Below are positions 58,630 to 64,000 of a stretch of DNA of 64,000 nt, one piece after another. The stretch spans positions 124,001-188,000 of the forward strand of contig CAVTWT010000030.1 of the NCBI GenBank assembly GCA_963738425.1, given 5' to 3'. The DNA is from CADEEN01 sp963738425 (GTDB taxonomy: Bacteria > Pseudomonadota > Gammaproteobacteria > Burkholderiales > Burkholderiaceae_C). The notes below the pieces were generated by a model. That model made no database searches. It saw only the letters and a list, made by a program, of their open reading frames with translations, and was not told the DNA's origin. The translations under genes and the position numbers were made by a program. Each line of letters starts with the position of its first letter. Within the stretch, counting starts at the first letter, position 1.

Positions 58630-58832
58630 ATGCCACCTAGAAGCAAGGAGAAATATCCGGGCCAGCGCCGCAAAGAGAAGCGTGAGCTCTTCAAGCGCTA
58701 CCGATTCCGGGCGATTGAAGACCTATACAAACAGCGGTTCTTCGCCCTGTTCCAGAACCGTTGCTTCAGGTGTGGCCGACAAGAGAAGGCGGCACAAGAA
58801 ATCGGCGTGCCCCCGATTCTCTGTATGGATCA
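58630..58832 (+). pseudogene. HNH endonuclease gene, 5' part, interrupted by an IS1595-family element
   Basis: The part encodes about 67 residues: a basic N-terminus (MPPRSKEKYPGQRRKEKREL), the first zinc knuckle CFRCG, and the start of the HNH motif at CMDHH. It is cut at 58833. The rest of the gene continues at 62898 after the second copy of the 8-bp target duplication; joining them gives an uninterrupted 188-aa HNH protein. Confidence 0.88.
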
Positions 58833-58897
58833 CCATATATTTTACTTGACGTACCCACGCTCTTTTCCTAAACTGGCTTTCAACGGAGTCAGTGAAC

Positions 58898-59830
58898 ATG
58901 AACGAATCCATTCTTTCTTCCCCCTTCTTCCATAACGAAGAAGCGGCCTACGCATACGTTGAAGCGCGCGTGTGGCCTCACGGCCCGGTGTGCCCGAAGT
59001 GCGGCGTGATCGGTCGCGCTGGCAAGCTCGGCGGCACCAGCACTCGCATCGGCGTCTACAAGTGCTATGACTGCCGCAAGCCTTTCACCGTCAAAGTCGG
59101 GACCATCTTCGAGTCGAGTCACATTGCCCTTCGCATGTGGCTGCAAGCGATCTTCCTGATTGCGGCCAGCAAGAAAGGCATCAGCAGCAACCAACTGCAC
59201 CGCACTCTCGGCATCACTCTCAAGTCGGCGTGGTTCATGTCGCACAGAATCCGCGAAGCGATGCGCGATGACGTTGGCGGCTTGCTCGGCGGCGGCGGTT
59301 CCATCGTGGAAGCCGACGAAACCTACATGGCCCCGAAGAAGGGTGTTGCGAAAAACGGCGCAGGGCACCATCGCACCAAGGTCGTTTCGCTTGTCCAGCG
59401 CGACGGCAAGGCCCGCTCGTTCCACGTTGCCAACGTTGACATCGACAACCTCAAGCCGATCCTGTTGGCGAACATCGCTAAAGACTCGCACCTGATGACT
59501 GACGGCGCGATGCTGTATCGGCCCATCGGAAAAGAGTTCGCGCGTCATGAGCACACCAACCATGCGCAAGGCGAGTACGCGAAGGCGTCCAAGGTGAAGG
59601 GCGTTCGCGCGCACTCCAACACTGTCGAGTCGTACTTTGCGATCTTGAAGCGCGGCATTCACGGCACCTATCACCATGTCAGCGAGGCGCACTTGCAACG
59701 CTACATGGACGAATTCGATTTCCGCTTCTCCAACCGCAAGTCGCTTGGCGTCGATGACGTGCAGCGCGCAGACCTGCTGTTGAAGGGCGTGGTCGGCAAG
59801 CGGCTGACCTATGAAACGGTTGCGCAATGA
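58898..59830 (+). CDS. IS1595-family transposase
   Basis: This 310-aa protein has an N-terminal zinc ribbon (CPKCGVIGR...KCYDCRKPF), then a DDE core with SIVEADETYMAPKKG, LMTDGAMLYRPIG and the HSNTVESYFAILKRGIHGTYHHV motif. ATG 58898 was chosen because GGAG lies 9 bases upstream; a GTG two codons earlier is possible. It differs strongly from the transposase at 48407, so the two elements are unrelated copies of the same family. Confidence 0.93.
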   Translation: MNESILSSPFFHNEEAAYAYVEARVWPHGPVCPKCGVIGRAGKLGGTSTRIGVYKCYDCRKPFTVKVGTIFESSHIALRMWLQAIFLIAASKKGISSNQLHRTLGITLKSAWFMSHRIREAMRDDVGGLLGGGGSIVEADETYMAPKKGVAKNGAGHHRTKVVSLVQRDGKARSFHVANVDIDNLKPILLANIAKDSHLMTDGAMLYRPIGKEFARHEHTNHAQGEYAKASKVKGVRAHSNTVESYFAILKRGIHGTYHHVSEAHLQRYMDEFDFRFSNRKSLGVDDVQRADLLLKGVVGKRLTYETVAQ

Positions 59831-60030
59831 AAAAGCCAGCGAAGCGTGGCACTGGCGGCCCCGCGAAGCCGCCCCCCGACGATCCCGAGCAGTCCCGGCG
59901 ATTCGAGGTGGTCGCGCAAGAACTGGGCGCAGATGAGACTGGCAAGCTATTTGAACGGGCGCTAGACGCGCTCACACCACCAACACCAGATCCGCAGAAG
60001 CGCGTCACGAAGGTGCCTCACCGACGGTAG
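59827..60030 (+). CDS. Small passenger protein of the IS1595-family element
   Basis: This 67-aa basic, Pro-rich protein has the core EQSRRFEVVAQELGADETGKLFERALDAL. ATG 59827 overlaps the transposase stop by ATGA. I recall similar small proteins directly after IS1595-type transposases, so it is probably a conserved accessory of the element. Function unknown. Confidence 0.7.
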   Translation: MKKPAKRGTGGPAKPPPDDPEQSRRFEVVAQELGADETGKLFERALDALTPPTPDPQKRVTKVPHRR

Positions 60031-60862
60031 GTCGCTTCCACTGAAGAGCAGATAGCGACAGGCGGTCGTGGATCATGCAGGACAGACTCATGTTCCCGGC
60101 TTCTTCAAGGTTCTTAAACGCGATGCGGCTTGTCTCTGGATTGCCGGTGCTACTTTCAGCAAAGCGCCTATGGACCTCATACCAGAGCATGTCGGCGGCT
60201 TGCAGTTGGACCAACAACTTCGGACTGCAAAATGTGAGCGACCCAATGCCTTCTATGCCGAACTGTTTTGCTCGTTGATAGAACTCATGAAGCACCAGTT
60301 CACGCGGCTCGTACTGTTCCTGTTTGGCAAAGACCAACGCGACAGGCTCACCGTCTGCACACTTCTTGGACCATGCCGAAATCTGTTGCAGACACAATTC
60401 AAACGCCAAGTAATAGGGGTCATCTCTGGCCCTAGTCTTAGCTGCCGCGCTTGCGTACACCCAATCGCCACGGACGACGCCAGAAGCAAAACCTTGCAGC
60501 GGGATGCGTGACAGTTCTTTGGACAGAGCGTAAGTCAAGGCTTCACGAAGAGGCCTGTCTGTTCGTTCAAATTCTCCTTCGCCGTGCTCGCAATCAACGG
60601 CGTGATAGACACGCTTTTGATGCTGCCGCAGATAGGCCCGCCACGGCAGTTCCAAGCGGCTCCATTCCACGCTGTCAGTGACGGCGCCAGCAACCATCAC
60701 AACCTTGTCCCGGCCGCCAATCCCCGTTTCATCGAAGTAGCCAACCAACATCGCTATTGCTTTGTGTTTGCTGGGCGCTGGATGCAAAACTGAGACGAAC
60801 TCAGTGATGGGCCAATAGCCATCGAATGCGCCAACTCTCGCTATCGCGCGCATCCTGTTCAT
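60005..60862 (-). CDS. DUF3800 protein, passenger A
   Basis: The N-terminal motif VGYFDETGIGG and the C-terminal LLVQLQAADMLWYEVHRRF are those of DUF3800, a predicted RNase H-like fold common on mobile DNA with no proven activity. ATG 60862 overlaps the stop of passenger B (ATGA). An alternative start at 60751 (MLVGYFDE) fits the usual family start better. It runs against the transposase, and its 3' end overlaps the small passenger gene by about 25 bases. Confidence 0.8.
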   Translation of the reverse strand: MNRMRAIARVGAFDGYWPITEFVSVLHPAPSKHKAIAMLVGYFDETGIGGRDKVVMVAGAVTDSVEWSRLELPWRAYLRQHQKRVYHAVDCEHGEGEFERTDRPLREALTYALSKELSRIPLQGFASGVVRGDWVYASAAAKTRARDDPYYLAFELCLQQISAWSKKCADGEPVALVFAKQEQYEPRELVLHEFYQRAKQFGIEGIGSLTFCSPKLLVQLQAADMLWYEVHRRFAESSTGNPETSRIAFKNLEEAGNMSLSCMIHDRLSLSALQWKRPTVGEAPS

Positions 60863-60909
60863 GACCGCCACTCCAGCGCGAAGTGCGGCATATGAATCCT
60901 ACTTCTTTT

Positions 60910-60933
60910 GGGTACGCCAAATCCAATACATGG
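60910..60933. repeat. Internal copy of the IS1595-element terminal repeat
   Basis: GGGTACGCCAAATCCAATAC plus four bases matches the inverted left end at 19 of 24 positions and the present right end at 19 of 24, in the orientation of a right end. It lies inside the 3' coding end of DUF3800 passenger B. Confidence 0.6.
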
Positions 60934-61636
60934 CTCGAACTCGTCCACGCGCTGGTAGTAGCGTTCCAAGGGTGCGCCGGTGAGGTGCCAGCCTCGGCGA
61001 GTGAGAGAGATGATGTTTGTCTCTCTGTTCTTGAAGATGCCATCGCCGAGCAGTGCTTTCAGCGATCCGCGTTGGCGCGTCACGCCGTTCTCATCCAATA
61101 GAACTCCGGCCGCGTCGCGCTCGACGTGCTTTGCCCACTCCCACGCAAAGATGTCCGCCATCTCAAACAGCCTTGAGTCGGCTGCGTCGAGTATTGAGTA
61201 GGAGCGCATTCCGTACAGGCGTTTAGCCAGCTTGGGACGGGTTCTTATGAATCCTGTGAAGGCGGCTGAGTCGGCCTGATCTTCGTCACCGAACTCAAAG
61301 AAGTAGGCGATATCAGCGTTGCCTGTCAGGCTAGCCATAGCAGCCATTGCCGCGTGGCAACACACTGCGTATGGACTTCTCAATCCCCCGAGGATGACTT
61401 TTGATCCTGGGTCAGAGGTTCTGGGCGCTAAAGCCGCTATCTCCGCAGCGTCAACAGACACAGCGACGCCAAATGACGACCACCTATTGATGATGGGAAC
61501 CGAAGCCTCAATCCGTACTTTCGCTTGCTCGTTGCTCCACCCCTTGAAGTCTCCTCTTGGCGGGCTGGCGCTCAGGTCCGTCTGACCTGCCCCCTTCAGC
61601 CGTACCAACGATAAAGCCGAAGTCCGGGTTGCAAGA

Positions 61637-62428
61637 TTAGCTGCTCTCTTCGTTGGTGGCTGGCTGTTGAGCTGCATCGCCGGCGAGCCGGCGATGCAGC
61701 TCGGCGAACCTAGCTGGTGGTATGCGCCCGATGCTGCTGTGCGGTCTGACCTCGTTGTAGTCCTGTCGCCATGCACCGATGGCCGTGCGCGCCTGGTGCA
61801 GCGTCTGGAACCAGTGGTCGTTCAGACACTCGTCTCTGAACTTGCCGTTGAAGCTCTCGATGTAGCCGTTCTGCATCGGCCGTCCGGGCTCGATGAGGAT
61901 GTGGCGTACGCCGTGACATTGCGCCCAGGCCATGAAGGCGCGGCTGGTGAACTCCGGGCCGTTGTCGGTGCGAACCGCACTCGGGTAGCCGCGGAAGATC
62001 GCCGCGCGGTCGAGCAAGCGCGTCACGTACTCGCCGCCGATGCCGTAGTCCACCGCGATGTCCACACACTCGTGGCTGAAGTCGTCGGCCACGGTCAGGC
62101 ACCTCAGGCGCCGGCCGTTGGCCAGGCTGTCGCTAACGAAGTCCATGCTCCAGACGTCGTTGACAGTGCGTGCCAGGTGCAGCGGCACGCGCTCGCTCGC
62201 TGGGCGCTTGGCCTTCTTGCGCTTGCGCACCGCAAGGTTGGCCGCGCTGTACAGGCGGTACAGGCGCTTGTGGTTGACGCCGGGGTACTCGGGGCGCAGC
62301 AGATCGTGGATGCGCCGGTAGCCGAAGCGCCGCCGCGTGTGCGCGATCTCGACGATCTTGTTGCTCAAGTCGGCTGTCATGGGGTCAACCTCAGGCGGGT
62401 GGCGGTAGCTGTCGCGGGCGAGCCCCAC
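61637..62428 (-). CDS. IS3-family transposase OrfB (integrase core)
   Basis: The catalytic part has DDE residues in SMDFVSDSL, VRTDNGPEFTSRAF and IESFNGKFRDECLN. The first ATG is at 62428, but the frame stays open with good sequence (AIERLCSEHGLSERRACRLV) back to about 62520, where it overlaps orfA in the -1 frame. A fused OrfAB made by programmed frameshift is therefore likely, as usual in IS3 elements. Confidence 0.92.
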   Translation of the reverse strand: MGLARDSYRHPPEVDPMTADLSNKIVEIAHTRRRFGYRRIHDLLRPEYPGVNHKRLYRLYSAANLAVRKRKKAKRPASERVPLHLARTVNDVWSMDFVSDSLANGRRLRCLTVADDFSHECVDIAVDYGIGGEYVTRLLDRAAIFRGYPSAVRTDNGPEFTSRAFMAWAQCHGVRHILIEPGRPMQNGYIESFNGKFRDECLNDHWFQTLHQARTAIGAWRQDYNEVRPHSSIGRIPPARFAELHRRLAGDAAQQPATNEESS

Positions 62429-62505
62429 GAGTCGGCAGGCTCGGCGCTCGGACAGGCCATGCTCGCTGCACAGCCGCTCGATCGCTTCGCGCTTGACGCG
62501 TGGGG

Positions 62506-62781
62506 CTAGCGCTTTACCCCGAGAACGCTCTTGAGCGCATGCATGTCCAGGTGCGCCTCGGCCAGCAACCGTTTGAGCTTGGCGTTCTCGCCTTCGAGCT
62601 CACGCAGCCGCTTCGCATCTGGCACGTCCATGCCACCGTACTTGGCCCGCCACTTGTAGAAAGTGGCGTCGCTGAAGCCGCCCTTGCGGCACACGTCCTT
62701 GACCGGCACGCCGGCCTCCACCTGCTTGAGGAACCCGATGATCTGTTCCTCGCTGAACTTGCTCGTTCTCATGTCCGTCAT
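62506..62781 (-). CDS. IS3-family transposase OrfA
   Basis: This 91-aa DNA-binding part has the helix-turn-helix SEEQIIGFLKQVEAGVPVKDVCRKGGFSDATFYKWRAKYGG and a leucine-zipper stretch (LRELEGENAKLKRLLAEAHLDM). The start may be ATG 62781 or 62772; the latter has GGAG at better spacing. It ends in a TAG that is bypassed in the -1 frame by OrfB. Confidence 0.92.
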   Translation of the reverse strand: MTDMRTSKFSEEQIIGFLKQVEAGVPVKDVCRKGGFSDATFYKWRAKYGGMDVPDAKRLRELEGENAKLKRLLAEAHLDMHALKSVLGVKR

Positions 62782-62897
62782 TCTCCAAGTTGACGGACTT
62801 CGCTGCCTTTACGTTGGCATGGCTGAAAGGGGGCAGGTCAGTCACCACGAACGGCGCCCATCCTACGCCCTTTGGGTACGGCATCTGCCATACATGG

Positions 62898-63269
62898 ATG
62901 GATCATCACCTTCCCATGGCACTGGGCGGCCACCTCGTTCCAGGCAACCTCGTCTCACTCTGCCGAGACTGCAACAACCGCAAGCTTGACAAGTCTCCGA
63001 CCGACTTCTACACCGATGAAGAGCTTCATCGCCTGCTGCCTCTACTGGGGTCGCAGGAGACTCTCTTCGAATTCACATTTGACTGTGAACAATGGATTGA
63101 AGATCGTGAGCGCTACCTCTTGACCATAGGTCTAGGTCCGGAGGCAATTCATTCAATGCTAGATGATCAAGATCATCCGTACTTCGTAGGCCGAGGCAAT
63201 GAAGCTGCTGGCATTCGCATCACAATCGATGAAGAATATTTCCGCAGAGTGCTGAACCAACAATCATGA
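62898..63269 (+). pseudogene. HNH endonuclease gene, 3' part
   Basis: It continues the gene starting at 58630. It encodes MDHHLPMALGGHLVPGNLVSLCRDCNNRK, the second half of the HNH motif with its zinc Cys pair, then DFYTDEELHRLLPLL and a C-terminal region ending RRVLNQQS. The upstream open frame comes from the mobile elements. The reconstructed protein is 188 aa, with CxxC pairs on both sides of DHH. It could be a stand-alone nuclease or a defence-type endonuclease; it is now inactivated. Confidence 0.85.
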
Positions 63270-63478
63270 AGAGGTCAGCAGAGTCACCCAAATTCAAAGT
63301 CGGCCAACCGATCACCCCCGACCAGTTCGATGAGCTGAGCGACGAGCAGCTCGCGCGCCTGGTGCCGAAGGCGTATCGCGAGTACTTTCCGGGCAAGGAC
63401 TTCTGCGCCGACGGGCATTTCTATCTGCACGACGGCACCGCATGGTGCTTCTATCGAGGCGGCTTCCTCGACGAGTAG
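63266..63478 (+). CDS. Small protein of unknown function downstream of the HNH gene
   Basis: This 70-aa protein contains FDELSDEQLARLVPKAYREYFPGKDFCADGHFYLHDGTAWCFYRGGFLDE. Its ATG overlaps the HNH stop by ATGA, so the two were probably made together. It has no signal peptide, and no family was recognised. It is now separated from the HNH promoter by the 4-kb insertion. Confidence 0.6.
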   Translation: MKRSAESPKFKVGQPITPDQFDELSDEQLARLVPKAYREYFPGKDFCADGHFYLHDGTAWCFYRGGFLDE

Positions 63479-63501
63479 CGCGCGCCTGTGTAAGCATCGA
63501 C

Positions 63502-64000
63502 CTACGGCTTGACCTTCTTCGGCCGCACCCAGCCGGCAATCGTCACCTGCTTCGCCCGTGCCACGGTGAGCTGACCGGCCGGCGCCGGCTTGTTGATCGT
63601 CGAGCCGCCGCCGATCGTGGCGCCGTCGCCGAGCGTGACCGGCGCGACGAGCACGCAGTTGCTGCCGACGTGCACGTCGTTGCCGATCACGGTGCGGTGC
63701 TTGTTGGCGCCGTCGTAGTTGGCGGTGATGCTGCCGGCGCCGAAGTTGACGCGCTCGCCGACGGTCGAGTCGCCGAGGTAGGCAAGGTGGTTGGCCTTTG
63801 CCCCCTGGGCCAGCGTGCTGTTCTTGACCTCGACGAAGTTGCCGATGTGCACTTCCGGTCCGAGCTGCGCGCCGGGGCGCAGGCGCGCAAAGGGGCCGAC
63901 CTCCGCGCGCGGCGCCGACTACCGCGTCGGTCATGTGCGTGAACGGCTGGATCAACGCACCCGACTCGATGCGCGCATTGCGGATCACGCAGTGCGCGCC
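63502..64000 (-). pseudogene. glmU: Bifunctional GlmU (C-terminal acetyltransferase part), partial and frameshifted
   Basis: GlmU makes UDP-GlcNAc for the cell wall. The visible part is the left-handed beta-helix acetyltransferase domain: KNSTLAQGAKANHLAYLGD, FGAGSITANYDGANKHRTVIG, GSNCVLVAPVTLG and the C-terminal GWVRPKKVKP. The N-terminal uridyltransferase lies beyond the right edge. The frame shifts near 63905 within CGCGCGCGG: VIRNARIESGALIQPFTHM is in one frame and AEVGPFARLRPGAQLGPEVHI in the other. One extra base explains it. The gene is normally essential, so an error is likely. Confidence 0.88.

Larger units (their letters stand above)
61583..62840 (-). mobile_element. IS3-family insertion sequence nested in DUF3800 passenger B
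   Basis: This is a 1258-bp element with inverted ends starting TGACCTGCCCCCTT (61583 rightwards, and the complement ending at 62840). It is flanked by a 3-bp duplication GTC (61580-61582 and 62841-62843). It carries orfA and orfB on the minus strand. Confidence 0.92.
60859..62884 (-). pseudogene. DUF3800 protein, passenger B, 5'-truncated and interrupted by an IS3-family element
   Basis: The main part (60859-61582) encodes FKGWSNEQAKVRIEASVP, a central CCHAAMAAMA, YFFEFGDEDQADSAAF and SRLFEMADIFAWEWAKHVE, the C-terminal two thirds of DUF3800. Removing the IS3-family element and one GTC copy joins it in frame to 62841-62884 (MPYPKGVGWAPFVVTD). The family's N-terminal DES-type motif is missing, because the right end of the mobile element cuts the gene there; the ATG at 62884 lies inside the terminal repeat. 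It is not functional as found. Confidence 0.75.
58833..62897. mobile_element. IS1595-family element with passenger genes, inserted in an HNH gene
   Basis: This 4065-bp insertion (about 2.8 kb without the nested IS3-family element) is flanked by perfect 8-bp duplications ATGGATCA (58825-58832 and 62898-62905). The terminal repeats are imperfect: left 58833-58856 (CCATATATTTTACTTG...) and right 62874-62897 (...CATACATGG) agree at 17 of 24 positions. A third copy of the end lies at 60910-60933. Cargo: transposase, a 67-aa protein and two DUF3800 genes on the opposite strand. Confidence 0.88.

Noticed and set aside
58836..58935. A 101-aa intact small gene at 58630-58935
   Set aside because: Its last 34 codons are read from the mobile element. 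The real gene continues at 62898 after the target duplication.
60068..60793. Plus-strand open frames opposite the DUF3800 passenger A
   Set aside because: They lack family motifs and good starts; the minus-strand gene has FDETG and LQAADMLWYE.

Overview
The window is a chromosomal segment of a high-GC betaproteobacterium of the order Burkholderiales, most like the Rubrivivax/Leptothrix/Ideonella group (inference). The grounds are the very high GC, a fba-purC-purE-purK-Sua5 run next to pyk, a tripartite-tricarboxylate (Bug) binding protein, a phasin-like protein, a PEP-CTERM protein and the common REP-like palindromes. No rRNA, tRNA or CRISPR array was found.

Layout. 1-6.3 kb: a giant ChpA/PilL-type chemotaxis kinase of type IV pili. 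6.4-13.7 kb: TetR regulator, NodT outer-membrane factor, membrane fusion protein, RND pump and a hydrolase, with genes overlapping by ATGA. 13.7-23.0 kb: an acetate uptake and sensing block on the minus strand (YjcH, ActP, CBS/DUF294 nucleotidyltransferase, a small membrane protein, a symporter-histidine kinase, a stand-alone receiver and a sensor-DnaQ exonuclease fusion). 23.1-26.8 kb: pyruvate kinase and a Bug protein with a divergent LysR regulator.

26.7-37.0 kb is the most interesting part. A SARP-like ATPase regulator of 1126 aa is followed by eight exported proteins, including an Ivy-type lysozyme inhibitor, a PEP-CTERM protein and two paralogues of an unnamed domain. Three promoters here (before the regulator, before the first exported operon and before the PEP-CTERM gene) share one architecture: GGTAAC-N5-(G/A)GTAAC-N11-(-10). 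This looks like a self-contained, autoregulated SARP regulon for cell-envelope proteins, sitting between pyk and fba.

37.1-44.1 kb: fba, purC, a TPR protein, CnoX, purE, purK and Sua5. 44.1-46.7 kb: two SGNH-hydrolase lipoproteins, one of which has lost its catalytic Ser and His. 46.9-58.5 kb: dacB, an intact IS1595-family element, tsaB, rimI, family-4 uracil-DNA glycosylase, a PAS-GGDEF-EAL protein, an EamA transporter, a phasin-like protein, a lipase-like protein, an orphan ATPase and a luciferase-like oxidoreductase.

58.6-63.5 kb is accessory. A 4-kb IS1595-family element carrying two DUF3800 genes sits inside an HNH endonuclease gene with a perfect 8-bp target duplication, and an IS3-family element is nested in one of those passengers. 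The window ends in glmU.

Caution: at least eight genes, including fba, purC and glmU, carry short indels. The pattern looks more like base-level sequence error than biology, so the frameshifted genes are marked but are probably intact in the organism.
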